Below are positions 26,355-36,988 of a stretch of DNA of 64,000 nucleotides, one piece after another (the first letter of the stretch is position 1; the number at the start of each line of letters is the position of its first letter). Below the pieces are notes generated by a model, which saw only the letters and a list, made by a program, of their open reading frames with translations, was not told the origin of the DNA and did not search any database. The DNA is from Polyangiaceae bacterium. Its GTDB lineage: Bacteria; Myxococcota_A; Polyangia; Polyangiales; Polyangiaceae. Location: NCBI GenBank assembly GCA_025936115.1, contig JAICTZ010000002.1:1-64000 (forward strand), read 5' to 3'. The translations under genes and the position numbers were made by a program.

Positions 26355-27329
26355 CTACGCCGCGCTCACTTTGGCGAGCTCCGAGGCTGCGAACGCCTCG
26401 AGCTTGCGGCCGTCGACGTTGAAGACCCGAATGCCCTCGGACAGCTTGTCCGTGCCCATGGCATCTTCGTTGTGGAGCCAGCGGAACGTCTTTTCATCCA
26501 TGTGGATGCGCTCGACGTTCGTGGCCTTGGCCTTTTCCACGCTGAGCCGGCGCTCGAGCTCGCCGGGCGCCGCGTTCAGCTGCTCGAGCAGCTCGGGGCT
26601 GATCGTCAAGAGATCGCAGCCTGCGAGCGCGACCACCTGCTCCACTTTGCGGAAGCTCGCGCCCATGACCTGCGTCTTGTAGTCGAACTTCTTGTAATAG
26701 GTGTAGATGCGCTCGACGCTCGAAACTCCGGGATCTTCGGCGATCGGGATGTCGCTCACGCCTTTGGACTTCTTGTACCAGTCGTAGATACGACCGACGA
26801 AGGGCGAGATCAGCGTCACCTTGGCTTCGGCGCAGGCGACCGCCTGAGCGAAGCTGAAGAGCAGCGTCATGTTCGTGTGGATGCCCTCCTGCTCGAGGCG
26901 TTCGGCGGCGCGGATGCCCTCCCAGGTGGTGCCGAGCTTGATCAAGATGCGCTCGCGCGGGATGCCTGCCTTTTCGTAGAGGCCGACGAGACTGCGCGCC
27001 TTGGCGATGCTCGCCTCCGTGTCGAAGCTCAGCGTCGCGTCGACCTCGGTCGAGACGCGTCCGGGAACGATCTTCAGGATCTCGCAGCCGAAGTTCACGG
27101 CGAGCTTGTCCATGAACGCGGTCGCGCGGGCGTGCTTGTCGCCGTTCTGGCTCGCGGCGTAGCGGATGGCCTCTTCGACCAGGTGCTTGTACTTGGGCAC
27201 CTGGGCGGCCTTGAGCAGCAGTGACGGATTCGTCGTCGCGTCTTGCGGCTTGTATTTGGCCAGCGCTTCGATGTCACCGCTGTCGGCGACCACGGTCGTG
27301 AACTTCTTCAAAGAGTCGAGCTGCGTCAT
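26355..27329 (-). CDS. tal: Transaldolase (TalB type)
   Basis: 324 residues. The start at 27329 gives [20 protein letters not shown], aligning with the E. coli TalB N-terminus, with GGAGG five bases upstream; an in-frame ATG at 27359 is less likely. Catalytic features: [13 protein letters not shown] near residue 29, the Schiff-base Lys in [14 protein letters not shown], and [12 protein letters not shown]. It moves a dihydroxyacetone unit between sedoheptulose-7-P and glyceraldehyde-3-P in the non-oxidative pentose phosphate pathway. Stands alone. Confidence 0.96.
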   Translation of the reverse strand: MTQLDSLKKFTTVVADSGDIEALAKYKPQDATTNPSLLLKAAQVPKYKHLVEEAIRYAASQNGDKHARATAFMDKLAVNFGCEILKIVPGRVSTEVDATLSFDTEASIAKARSLVGLYEKAGIPRERILIKLGTTWEGIRAAERLEQEGIHTNMTLLFSFAQAVACAEAKVTLISPFVGRIYDWYKKSKGVSDIPIAEDPGVSSVERIYTYYKKFDYKTQVMGASFRKVEQVVALAGCDLLTISPELLEQLNAAPGELERRLSVEKAKATNVERIHMDEKTFRWLHNEDAMGTDKLSEGIRVFNVDGRKLEAFAASELAKVSAA

Positions 27330-27393
27330 CGCATCCTCCAAAATTTCTTGTTTCGTCATCCTGCCCCCCGTGCGCGGCCCGCGCAAGCGAGGC

Positions 27394-29172
27394 TCAGGGT
27401 TTTGCAGCGGCGGCAGCGGCCGGTTTCGGGGCGACCAATTTCGCGAGCCCGCGCCCGACATCCGGCTGGGTGAAAGGATCGGCCGAGGCTCGTTCGACGA
27501 GGGCGCGACCCTCCGAACCGCCGACGCGCACGAGCGCGGACGCCACGGAGAGCACCGCATCCACCAGCGCTGGATCGTCGGCTGTCGCCCGGTAAAGCGC
27601 GAAGAACGTCGACAGGTCGCGCGCCTCCGCGCTCGTGGCCAGCACCTCGAGCGCTCGCGCCGCCCGCACCACGTCGTCGATCGAATTGGCGGGATCGTTC
27701 AAGTGGCGCGCGAGCGGGGCCGACGCGCGCGCGTCGTGAAGGCCTGCGAGCGCGTCGGCGAGCGGACCGACGGGCGGCGCCTGATCGCCCGTCACGAAAT
27801 CGTAATGGTGCTCGAGCGCCGCGAGCATGAACTCCGAGCCGTTCTTGCGCTTGGCGAGCAGCTTCCGCGCGCTCTCGCGCTGGGCGGGCGGAATCCGCGC
27901 GTCCTCGGCGAACTCGATCAGAATGCGCGTCACTTCGGGATCGTCGAGCTTGCCGAGCTCTTTGATCAGCAGCGCCTCGGCTGAGGCCATGTCGGGGTCG
28001 AAACGACGAAAACTCTGTTCGATCTGCTGCGCGAGCGAGCCGCGAGACGCTCCACCTTCGACGCGCAGCGACGACGCGCCGACCGCGCAAGCGACGAGCT
28101 TCTGACCGAGGTCGTCGACGGGCCCCGTACCGCCGTCGTTGGCGTAGAGGTGCACCTTGCCGGTTTCGTCGCAGAATACGAAGCCTGACGCCGCGGGTCC
28201 GCCACCGACCGCGTCCGCCGCGAGCGCGTCGGCCCACAAGAGGTGACCGTCGCTGAGCGCAAAGCCGTAAAGCGCGCGAAAGTAGGTCCCCGCGTACGAG
28301 TTGCCTGCAATCGTGATGCCCTTGTCGTCCGACGTCGGAGCGGCGAAGAGGCGGATCTTCGCGCGCGCCGTCGTGTCGACGAGCGGTAGGTCGAGACCGT
28401 TGCCGAGCCAGACGGGATTACCGGGGAGCTCGCGCGGCTTGAACGTGTAGTGCGTCGCCTGGAAGGACTCGGCGTACTTGATGTGCGGGTCGAGACGCAC
28501 GAGCCCGTACTGCCCGAAATAGAGGTTACCCTGGATGTCGAGCGCGTGACTCGGGAGCTCGCGCGTGAGCAGGCGCCCAATTTCGCTGCCGGTCGTCACG
28601 TCGATCGCGGAGACGTATTGCCCGCCCCACGGCACGAACGCGACCCCCGCGCGAATCGCCGGACGTCCGAGCTCGGTGTCGGACGTCATATCGACCATGA
28701 CGCGGCCCGAGCGGTCCACGACGAGCAGCCGGCTCTGGCTCAAGCGCGGCTTGCCGAGCGAGAGCACGCTGTAATGGCCGTCGTCCGCGCCGCCGCGGAG
28801 CACGAACGGCGCGACCGACACGCTCCACAGCGGCTGCCCGTTCTTGCCGTCGAGGGCGAAGGCGTGACCGTCGCTCGTCGCCATCACCACGCCGTCCGGC
28901 GCGACGCTCGGCACGGCGTCGACCACTCCCGCGCGCCGCCACACGCTACCCGACGGCAACGTCGACCCGACGAGCCCGTCGGGCGTCACGCCGACCACGA
29001 CCGCGACATCGGACGGCCGCGGCGCACCGCGCAGCTTCTGCTCGACGCGCGCGATCGATTCACCCGCGTCACTCTGCCAGCCGGGCGCGAACACGTTGCC
29101 CGAAACGCCGCCTCCGCCACCGCAACCGGCAGCGAGCACTGCAGTCAAAACTCCGAGTCGCACGGCTCGCAC
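27394..29172 (-). CDS. PQQ-like beta-propeller lipoprotein with C-terminal HEAT-type domain
   Basis: 592 residues from the GTG at 29172 (GTG at 29163 is also possible). Signal peptide [13 protein letters not shown] with a good LAAGC lipobox. About residues 45-400 form a PQQ-type propeller ([95 protein letters not shown]). The last 180 residues are helical HEAT-like repeats ([49 protein letters not shown]) and an Ala-rich end. It overlaps the upstream HEAT gene's stop region, so the pair forms an operon. Likely an envelope scaffold; no enzyme motif. Confidence 0.82.
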   Translation of the reverse strand: MRAVRLGVLTAVLAAGCGGGGGVSGNVFAPGWQSDAGESIARVEQKLRGAPRPSDVAVVVGVTPDGLVGSTLPSGSVWRRAGVVDAVPSVAPDGVVMATSDGHAFALDGKNGQPLWSVSVAPFVLRGGADDGHYSVLSLGKPRLSQSRLLVVDRSGRVMVDMTSDTELGRPAIRAGVAFVPWGGQYVSAIDVTTGSEIGRLLTRELPSHALDIQGNLYFGQYGLVRLDPHIKYAESFQATHYTFKPRELPGNPVWLGNGLDLPLVDTTARAKIRLFAAPTSDDKGITIAGNSYAGTYFRALYGFALSDGHLLWADALAADAVGGGPAASGFVFCDETGKVHLYANDGGTGPVDDLGQKLVACAVGASSLRVEGGASRGSLAQQIEQSFRRFDPDMASAEALLIKELGKLDDPEVTRILIEFAEDARIPPAQRESARKLLAKRKNGSEFMLAALEHHYDFVTGDQAPPVGPLADALAGLHDARASAPLARHLNDPANSIDDVVRAARALEVLATSAEARDLSTFFALYRATADDPALVDAVLSVASALVRVGGSEGRALVERASADPFTQPDVGRGLAKLVAPKPAAAAAAKP

Positions 29173-29174
29173 GG

Positions 29175-30035
29175 CTACTTTGCCTTTCCCTTCGCCGTGG
29201 GCGAGGGCAAAACCGGCTTGTTGTCGACCGCCTGATCGAGACCGTACTTCACCTGCACGTTGCCCTTGTCGGGGTAACTCGCGCGCACGGTTTGCAGAAA
29301 CTTGCGCGCTTCGTCCGTCTGGAGTTTGCGCAGGCGCTCGAGGATCTCGAGCTTGAGCTCGGCGGGCACCTCGGTTTCCGGCCGGAGCAGGATGGGCGAG
29401 AGTCCGCTTTGCACGAGGTCGAACGGCAGCCGCCCCAGAAAGTCGCTGAATTTCGCGCACTCGGCCGGCGCGCACAGCTGGCCGATCGCTTCGGCGGCCT
29501 CGGGCACGTCTTTGGCGAGCACGGCGAACAGGTCGGACACCGCGTCCTTCGCTTTCAGCGTCGCGAGACCACTCGCCGCGAGACCGCGCGACGCGCCGTC
29601 GTCGCCGTGCAGGAGCGCGCGCAGCGCGGCCGTTGCATCGGGACCGCCCGTCGTCGAGAGCGCGCGCGTGGCCGCGAGGCGGACGTCCGAGATGCGATGT
29701 CGCGCATACGGCGCGACGAGCGCGCTCGAGCTCGGCTGCGCGAGCTTGCCCGTCACGTCGAGCGCTCGCACGAGCACCGGCACGCTCGCGCCGCGGCGAA
29801 GCAGCTCACCGACGGCACTCGCCGCGGCGGCGGCGCTCGCGCCAGTGAGCTTGCCGAGGTCGTCGAGCGCCGCAAGCTTCTCGTCTTCGCTGCCCGTGTC
29901 GAGCACGCGGGAAAGGCGGTCGACCTCACCTCGATTGACGGGAGCGGGGACCTTCGTCTTTTCGGCGTGAACGGCGCTCGTACCGAACAATCCCGAGAGC
30001 GCGAGGCACACGGTCACGGCTGCGCGGCGAGTCAT
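29175..30035 (-). CDS. Exported HEAT-repeat protein
   Basis: 286 residues. Signal peptide AAVTVCLALSGLFGTSAVHAE, then repeated alpha-helical units of HEAT type (DEKLAALDDLGKLTGA, PVLVRALDVTGKLAQPSSSALVAPYARHRISDVRLAATRALST, DATAALRALLHGDDGASRGLAASGLATLKAKDAVSDLFAVLA), a segment with one CxxxxC-like pair (LCAPAEC) and a Lys-rich C-terminus. The downstream propeller lipoprotein also has HEAT-type repeats and starts 2 bp before this stop is complete, so the two products probably work together in the periplasm. Confidence 0.78.
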   Translation of the reverse strand: MTRRAAVTVCLALSGLFGTSAVHAEKTKVPAPVNRGEVDRLSRVLDTGSEDEKLAALDDLGKLTGASAAAAASAVGELLRRGASVPVLVRALDVTGKLAQPSSSALVAPYARHRISDVRLAATRALSTTGGPDATAALRALLHGDDGASRGLAASGLATLKAKDAVSDLFAVLAKDVPEAAEAIGQLCAPAECAKFSDFLGRLPFDLVQSGLSPILLRPETEVPAELKLEILERLRKLQTDEARKFLQTVRASYPDKGNVQVKYGLDQAVDNKPVLPSPTAKGKAK

Positions 30036-30122
30036 CGGCGTCTAGTCCGCTCTACCCTCGGGCGCATCCGCCCGCAAGCCTCGGCGCGCCGAAAACGGTA
30101 GTAGTCTCCTGCGCGAGTAGCC

Positions 30123-30800
30123 TTGGACTTTCCCCACATCGAACTCGAGCTGTTGGAAGATCTGACGCCCCCGGCGCCGCCAGGCTTTCTGCGTCTGATT
30201 CGCCGGCGCTACCGCGCGCACTACCCGGACGGCACGGTGAGCGCGCCGTTCGTTTACGATCTCATCGAGCGTCCCGCCCTCGACGCCGTGGTGCTCGTCG
30301 CTCACTACCTCGACGAAAGTGGCGTCCGGCGCGTGTTTTTGAGAACTTGCGTGCGACCGCCGCTCAGCACCCGCACGCCCGAGCGCAGTCCGCACCCCGA
30401 GCGGGACCCGGCGGACGCGATGCTATGGGAGCTCCCCGCCGGGCTGGTCGAGACGACCGAGCAGTCGCCGGAGGGCCTCGTCCATGCCGCCCAACGCGAG
30501 CTCGCCGAAGAGCTCGGCTTCAGCGTGCCGACGAGCGCCTTTCACGAGCTTGGCGCGAGCGTTTTCCCCGTGCCCGCCATGATTGGCGAGCGGCTGTATT
30601 TTTTCGAGGTTTCGGTCGATCCGGCGGCGCGCGGAGAGCCGCACCTCGACGGTTCGGCGCTCGAGCCGTTCGGCGCGGTCGTCGCGCTGCCGCTCTCGGA
30701 GGCGCTCGAGCTCTGCCGCCGCGGCACGCTGATGGACGGCAAGACCGAGCTCGCGCTCAGGCGGCTGGTCGAGCGCCACGGCTTCGGGAGACTCGCGTGA
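30123..30800 (+). CDS. Nudix hydrolase with enlarged Nudix box
   Basis: 225 residues with a TTG start. The Nudix segment LPAGLVETTEQSPEGLVHAAQRELAEELGF keeps the leading Gly and the REL.EE.G core that binds Mg2+, but has 11 residues between the first Glu and REL where the canonical box has 7. The ADP-ribose-pyrophosphatase-like PAGL phrase and the C-terminal DGKTELALRRLVE fit an ADP-ribose/NAD-type substrate. Its stop overlaps the GTG of the NAD kinase gene (GTGA), so nucleotide-cofactor turnover is a reasonable guess. Confidence 0.82.
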   Translation: MDFPHIELELLEDLTPPAPPGFLRLIRRRYRAHYPDGTVSAPFVYDLIERPALDAVVLVAHYLDESGVRRVFLRTCVRPPLSTRTPERSPHPERDPADAMLWELPAGLVETTEQSPEGLVHAAQRELAEELGFSVPTSAFHELGASVFPVPAMIGERLYFFEVSVDPAARGEPHLDGSALEPFGAVVALPLSEALELCRRGTLMDGKTELALRRLVERHGFGRLA

Positions 30801-31711
30801 AGCGCGGCGCGCGACGCTCCGATGCGTCCGATCGCCCGCGTGTCGTCGTCGTCGCCAAGCGCACCGCGTACCGGCGCTTCATCGTCGACGAGCGCGATCC
30901 CCGCGCCAAAGCGCTGCTCCGCCGCCACGATCCCGCCGTCAAGAATTGGCTCGCCGCGCACCGCGAGCACATGCAAACGCTCGAGACGGTGCTCGCCGTC
31001 CTCGAGCGCGCGGGCGCGCAGGTGATGCTCGTCGAGCGCTCGCACGCGGCGTTCGACCCCTCGGATGCGGCACTCGTCGTGCCCGTGGGGGGTGACGGCA
31101 CTTTGCTCGCGGCGTCGCATAGCGTCGTGAAGACGCCCGTGCTCGGCGTGAACAGCTCGCCGCAGCACAGCGTCGGCTTCTTTTGTTCGGCTCAGCGCGG
31201 CACCTTCAGCCGCATGCTGGACCAAGCGCTCGAGCAGAAGCTCGCGAGCGTCGAGCTCACGCGCATGGCGGTCGCCGTCAACGGCCGCGTGCGCAACAGG
31301 CACGTGCTCAACGAAGCCCTGTTCTGTCACGCGTCGCCCGCCGCGACCTCGCGCTACCTGCTCGAGCACGGCCGCGCGAGCGAAGAGCAGCGTTCGAGCG
31401 GCATTTGGGTCGGCCCCGCCGCGGGTTCGACGGCGGCGCAGCGTTCGGCGGGCGGCCGTGTTTTGCCGCTCGGATCGCGACTGCTCCAGCTCGTGGTGCG
31501 GGAGCCCTACACCCCGTCGGGGCGCCCGACGCGCATGGCGAAGTTGCTGATCGACGACGGCGACCACGTACGCGTCGAGAGCAAGATGGACGATGCCGCG
31601 CTCTTTTTCGACGGGCCATATCGCAACGTCCCAGTGCGGCTCGGCGACAAAGTAACGTTCTTCGCGTCGGACGAGCCGCTCGTCGTGCTGGGCCTGAAGA
31701 AGCGACGGTAG
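30797..31711 (+). CDS. NAD kinase-family protein
   Basis: 304 residues with a GTG start overlapping the Nudix stop by 4 bp. ATP-NAD kinase core: VVPVGGDGTLLAASH (the GGDG motif), VLGVNSSPQHSVGFFC, IWVGPAAGSTAAQRSAGG in the place of the TPTGSTAY..SAGG motif, and a C-terminal beta-sandwich ending VTFFASDEPLVVLGLKKRR. NSSPQHSVGF instead of NxGxLGFL and GPAAGST instead of TPTGST make it a divergent member, closer in style to NADK2-like enzymes. It phosphorylates NAD to NADP. Confidence 0.82.
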   Translation: MKRGARRSDASDRPRVVVVAKRTAYRRFIVDERDPRAKALLRRHDPAVKNWLAAHREHMQTLETVLAVLERAGAQVMLVERSHAAFDPSDAALVVPVGGDGTLLAASHSVVKTPVLGVNSSPQHSVGFFCSAQRGTFSRMLDQALEQKLASVELTRMAVAVNGRVRNRHVLNEALFCHASPAATSRYLLEHGRASEEQRSSGIWVGPAAGSTAAQRSAGGRVLPLGSRLLQLVVREPYTPSGRPTRMAKLLIDDGDHVRVESKMDDAALFFDGPYRNVPVRLGDKVTFFASDEPLVVLGLKKRR

Positions 31712-31762
31712 TGTCCCTGCCGAACCGGCACGTCGACGAACCGGTCGAGTTTCGAGAATGCC

Positions 31763-31788
31763 GTTTTCGGGGCCGGGGCCCCGAAAAC
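31763..31788. terminator. Perfect 26-bp palindrome between convergent genes, probable transcription end
   Basis: GTTTTCGGGGCC, GG, then the exact complement GGCCCCGAAAAC. It is centred in the 90-bp gap between the stops of the NAD kinase and DUF362 genes. A GC-rich stem whose foot is T4/A4 on both strands suits a bidirectional terminator, although no extended U-run follows. Confidence 0.5.
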
Positions 31789-31801
31789 AAGCGAGACGGA
31801 G

Positions 31802-32947
31802 CTACTCGCCGGGGGACGCCGACGCCATGGGCGCCGAGCGCGTCGTGCGATCACTCTCGCCCTTGCCGTACGCCTCGAAGAGACGTCCCCAGTGCGTAGT
31901 GCGCTGCCAGTCCTGGAACACCTGCTGGTCCTTGCGCGGCCAGCGGTAATAGTCGTGATAAAATTCGCTTCCGAACACGAACATGTTCACGAGCGGGGTG
32001 TGGAAAAAGAGCTTCTGAATACCCTTCAGCGGCCCGAACCACATGAAGTCCCCGACTTTGCTGGCGGCGTTGTCACCGACGCTGAAGCCCCAGCTCTCGT
32101 TCGAGATGTCGGCGCCGACGATCTCGATGTCACGCGGATCGCCCACGCCGAGCCCGTCTTCGTGCGCGATGTTGATGAACTCGAGACTCAACGGATCGAA
32201 GCCCATCATCTTGGCCGCCACGGCGTCGATCGCGACCTGATCTTGGCTCGCGAGCATGTAGTCCTTGATGACCGGGAACATGGTGCGCGGACCGGGGCCA
32301 TTACCCGCCGTCGTGCCGTCCATCACGGCAAAGAGGCCGGTGTGGATCTCTTTTTGAATCGCGAGCAGATCGACGAGCGTCCGGTGAATCCAGCTGTGCG
32401 TGTAGTGGCGCTTGGTGTTGAGCAGGCCGCCGAACGCGTTCTTCATCGCGCCCGTCGTGGTCGTGTAGATGTGACACTTGACCGTCGGCAGGTGGATGAT
32501 GTTTTTCCCGAAGAAATAGTCGGGAATGAACAAACCCTCGGGGAAGATCTTGTGAAGGACGTGGAGGCGCGCCTTCGGGCGGTACTCGATCCACTTCATG
32601 TCCTCGGGCTTGAAGTTGTAGAGGACAGGGATGTTGTAGCGCTTGAAGATCGGCAGGTAGTGGTTCAGGTCCTCACCCTTGAACGCGTTGGTGACGACGG
32701 TCTTGTTCTGAACGCAGGTGATGTCCTGAAAGCCGCTCGAGCGGAGCGCCTGGACCGTGCCCTCGATCTGCCAAGGCGTCGAGTTCGCGCCGGGGAAGGG
32801 GTAGTGCCAGGAGATGTTGTCTTTGAGGATGGTCGTCGCGCCCTTGTCGAGGGCGGCGCTCATCCCGGCGAGATCACAGAGCCGCTCGATATCCGAAAGG
32901 ATGGTGGTGGGTTTGACCTTGAGGACTGCGACTTTCGACTTCGCCAT
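31802..32947 (-). CDS. DUF362-domain protein
   Basis: 381 residues starting MAKSKVAVLKVKPTTILSDIERLC. The DUF362 core is recognisable: ATTILKDNISWHYPFPGANSTPWQIEGTVQALRSSGFQDITCVQNKTV, GKNIIHLPTVKCHIYTTTTGAMKNAFGGLLNTKRHYTHSWIHRTLVDLLAIQKEIHTGLFAVMDG and DQVAIDAVAAKMMGFDPLSLEFINIAHEDGLGVGD. The ferredoxin extension found in some members is absent. No signal peptide. The family's biochemical role is unsettled; it is often near iron-sulfur or redox genes, which are not seen here. Fewer Ala/Arg runs than its neighbours. Confidence 0.85.
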   Translation of the reverse strand: MAKSKVAVLKVKPTTILSDIERLCDLAGMSAALDKGATTILKDNISWHYPFPGANSTPWQIEGTVQALRSSGFQDITCVQNKTVVTNAFKGEDLNHYLPIFKRYNIPVLYNFKPEDMKWIEYRPKARLHVLHKIFPEGLFIPDYFFGKNIIHLPTVKCHIYTTTTGAMKNAFGGLLNTKRHYTHSWIHRTLVDLLAIQKEIHTGLFAVMDGTTAGNGPGPRTMFPVIKDYMLASQDQVAIDAVAAKMMGFDPLSLEFINIAHEDGLGVGDPRDIEIVGADISNESWGFSVGDNAASKVGDFMWFGPLKGIQKLFFHTPLVNMFVFGSEFYHDYYRWPRKDQQVFQDWQRTTHWGRLFEAYGKGESDRTTRSAPMASASPGE

Positions 32948-33161
32948 GGCGGGAAAGCTACCGACGGCCTGCGACCCGAGCAAGCAGTCCGGTCGAAATT
33001 CCACGAGCTCTCCACAAAGCCTGCACGCGCTCCGACGACGGCATTCCTTCGCCAAAACACCGCCGCCGCAGCCGTACGCGCCGAACCTCTACCGCAAGAC
33101 CGGAACGCGGCGGTGGAGCCCGCTTGACGGCGTCGTGACCGGCCGAGGAGAGTCTCGGCCC

Positions 33162-34094
33162 ATGACCTTGTCGAAGTGGAGCTCGCTCGTGCCGTTCGTG
33201 GTCGGTCTTGGAGGCTGCAACCAGCAGCAGCCTGCCCTCTACGCTTCAGCCGCCGATCAGCCCGCCTTTGCGGAACGCTACCCCGCCGCCCTCGGCACGA
33301 CCCTGAACGTCTACCTGACCGACGAACGGCAGGCGCAGACGCTCGCGGACGGCTTCACGAAGTACCCCGACCAGCTCGACAAGCCTTCCTGGCCGGCCGT
33401 CGAGCAAGTGGTGACGGCCGCCGATCAGGCGGGCAGAAGCGGCGATCTGGCGAACGGGATGGCGGAAGCGGAAGCGGTGCGCGGCTTCTACGCCAGCTCC
33501 AAGGACTCGATTCACCAGAAGGTCGCAGGCTCCGTCGATTACGCGGCCAAGCAAAAGCAATGCGACGCCGCCGAGCTCCCGGGCACGGCCGTGGGCGCGA
33601 TGGACCGCGCCATCGATCAACAGGTGGACGAGAGCGTGCGCTCGCACAACGGCGCGACGCGGGTGATCGAGGACAACCAGGACGCACTCGGCAAACAGAA
33701 CCAAGACAAGCTGCAAAAAGCGGCCGACCAGATCGCCCTTGCGAGTTACATCGTGCACGTGCGCATGCCGCAGACGAAGCGGAACCTCGACGCCGCGCTC
33801 GGCGACGCCTCGGACGTGAAGCGGACGCTCGAGCGCGACCAAGAGCACGCCAAAGCCGTGCTCGACGATCCGCATGCCTCCAAAGCCGCGAAGCTTACGG
33901 CCGACAAGCGCAGCGCGGCCGCGTCCAACGCACTCGGCGCGCTCGATGCAGAAATCCAAGACGCCAAGAAGCAGTCCGACGAGATGGAGAAGCGGACGCA
34001 AGCCGCTCAGAACGCGTACCAGCAGGCCTTCGACGCGCTCCTGAAGGACATTCGAGCGCGCGCCGACGCGCAGGCGAACGCTGCGAAAAAGTAA
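33162..34094 (+). CDS. Coiled-coil lipoprotein
   Basis: 310 residues. Signal peptide WSSLVPFVVGLGGC with a GGC lipobox, then almost entirely alpha-helical, polar sequence rich in Gln, Asp, Lys and Ala (AEAVRGFYASSKDSIHQKVAGSVDYAAKQKQCD, NQDALGKQNQDKLQKAADQIALASYI, LERDQEHAKAVLDDPHASKAAKLTADKRSAAASNALGALDAEIQDAKKQSDEMEKRTQAA). A long periplasmic coiled coil is expected. TTGACG lies 38 bp upstream of the start, and GGAGAG precedes the ATG by 9 bases. Function unknown. Confidence 0.78.
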   Translation: MTLSKWSSLVPFVVGLGGCNQQQPALYASAADQPAFAERYPAALGTTLNVYLTDERQAQTLADGFTKYPDQLDKPSWPAVEQVVTAADQAGRSGDLANGMAEAEAVRGFYASSKDSIHQKVAGSVDYAAKQKQCDAAELPGTAVGAMDRAIDQQVDESVRSHNGATRVIEDNQDALGKQNQDKLQKAADQIALASYIVHVRMPQTKRNLDAALGDASDVKRTLERDQEHAKAVLDDPHASKAAKLTADKRSAAASNALGALDAEIQDAKKQSDEMEKRTQAAQNAYQQAFDALLKDIRARADAQANAAKK

Positions 34095-34106
34095 CGCGGT
34101 CGGAGC

Positions 34107-34241
34107 GCGACGTACGGCGCCGTAGCGGCGGGCGACGCGACGTACGCGCCGTAGCGGCGGGCGACGCGACGTGCGGCGCCGTAGCGGCGGGCGACGCGAC
34201 GTACGCGCCGTAGCGGCGGGCAACGCGACGTACGCGACGCG
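34107..34241. repeat. Tandem repeat, four units of 29/30 bp plus a partial fifth
   Basis: Units begin with GCGACGTACG and alternate 30, 29, 30, 29 bp (34107-34136, 34137-34165, 34166-34195, 34196-34224), followed by a truncated copy to about 34241. Each contains the small hairpin CGCCG-TAG-CGGCG. Units 1 and 3 have an extra G relative to 2 and 4. There are no unique spacers. The array fills the convergent gap between the coiled-coil lipoprotein and enolase. Confidence 0.88.
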
Positions 34242-34287
34242 TTACGGAGCCGCCGCGCGTCGCGACGGCTCCATCGCGTGACGGCGC

Positions 34288-35622
<1,335 letters not shown>

Positions 35623-36807
35623 TTATTCGCGGAGCAGGCTCGCCGTCGGATCCAGCAAGACGACGAGCGCTTCGTGACCCGACAGTGACGCCAATTCGTT
35701 GGCGGCGAGCAGCTTCAGCCGAAATACTCCGGCCTCATTCGTCGCCTCCACGCTCGCGCGCACGGCTTGGTGCAGGAGCGCGGGCACCGTCGAGCGCGTC
35801 GAGGCGGTCGGTAGCATGCCCGGCGCGGTCGGCGCTTCGGCGCCGATCGCGGGCGGCTCGGCCGACGGCGCACGCCCCGCGGTGTTCGCGGGAGTGACGG
35901 CCGTCATCGGTGCGGGCGAAATGACGGATGCCGGCGTGTAGACGCGCGACGACGCGGTGCCCGCGGCAGCGACGGCCGTCGGCGTGGACTGAATCGGCGA
36001 GCTCGAGCGTGCGGCGGGCGCCACGGCGGGTGCTGCCGCCGGAGCAACGGGCGCCGCAGCAGGTGCGGACGCAGCTTGAGCAACGGGCGCCGCAGCACGT
36101 GCCGACGGAGCCTGAGCCACCGAGACGACGGCGGACGGGCGAACGGCGGCCGCCGCGGCGTTTGCCGCGCCTGGCAGCGGTGGAGGGGTCGGAGCTGGAC
36201 GCGACTGCGGCGCCGGCTGTGCCGCGCGAGGAGTTGTCGCGGTGGCCTCGGGCGAGGCGCGCGGCGGAAGCGGCGGCGGAGGCGGGTAATCGGCCGCGGC
36301 CGTGGCAGGCGGTGTCGTTGCAGCTGGCTCGGGCGCCGAAACGGCGGCCGACGCGGCCGGGGGGCCAGCGGCTGGAGCTGCGACCGGCGCGGCGCCTTGC
36401 GGCACCGTCGGAGCCGAATCCGTCGGGAGCGGCGAGACGCTCACGCGCGGGGTCGCTTCGTCGTCGGTCGAAGCCGACAGCGGCGCCGATCCCCCGCGCG
36501 AAGTGACCGGTGCAGGCTCGGCGGCGGGCGCGGGCTCGACGGGCGTAGGCTCCGGAGCGGGCGCGGGCGCGGGCTCGGGGCGCGGAGCGATGCTCGCGAT
36601 ATTGAGGTCCGCCACGGCACGTGCAAGCGCGAGCGCGCGCAGGTCGGAACCCACGTCACTTGCGGCTTCAGCGGCGCGCCGCACCCAGCGCGCGGCTTCG
36701 CGCACGTCACCTTGCGCATTGAAGATAGCCGCAGTCTCGAGCGCGCTGGTTACGTCTTCACCGTCGTCCGGCAACGGCTCGGGAACGACCAAGGGGGTAG
36801 CTTGCAT
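35623..36807 (-). CDS. Pro/Ala-rich cytoplasmic protein of unknown function
   Basis: 394 residues from the ATG at 36807 (MQATPLVVPEPLPDDGEDVTSALETAAIFNAQGDVREAARWVRRAAEAASDVGSDLRALALARAVADLN), a helical N-terminal domain of about 70 residues that resembles a TPR-like or four-helix unit. Residues 75-340 are a disordered Pro/Ala/Ser/Thr tract; the last 55 (VPALLHQAVRASVEATNEAGVFRLKLLAANELASLSGHEALVVLLDPTASLL) are ordered again. In-frame codons upstream of 36807 only read antisense to the Asp repeats of the divergent gene. The two-domain layout with a flexible linker suggests a tether. Confidence 0.75.
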   Translation of the reverse strand: MQATPLVVPEPLPDDGEDVTSALETAAIFNAQGDVREAARWVRRAAEAASDVGSDLRALALARAVADLNIASIAPRPEPAPAPAPEPTPVEPAPAAEPAPVTSRGGSAPLSASTDDEATPRVSVSPLPTDSAPTVPQGAAPVAAPAAGPPAASAAVSAPEPAATTPPATAAADYPPPPPLPPRASPEATATTPRAAQPAPQSRPAPTPPPLPGAANAAAAAVRPSAVVSVAQAPSARAAAPVAQAASAPAAAPVAPAAAPAVAPAARSSSPIQSTPTAVAAAGTASSRVYTPASVISPAPMTAVTPANTAGRAPSAEPPAIGAEAPTAPGMLPTASTRSTVPALLHQAVRASVEATNEAGVFRLKLLAANELASLSGHEALVVLLDPTASLLRE

Positions 36808-36988
36808 GTCCAAATTCCGATGCGAGGGTCCAGTCGAAGGGTCAGAGCCTACCCTCATCGCCCTTCGCTCGGCAATTGGTGGCCTATTCGCCTCAGCACC
36901 GAGCAGCGCGTGCGCGTCAGTAAAAAAAGCACCGAGACTAGAGCGCAACACGCAGTCACCGCGCTCCCGCTCGGAACGGGAGTTCTCG

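Noticed and set aside
34107..34241. Possible CRISPR array
   Set aside because: Units are contiguous tandem copies with no unique spacers, and no cas genes are near.
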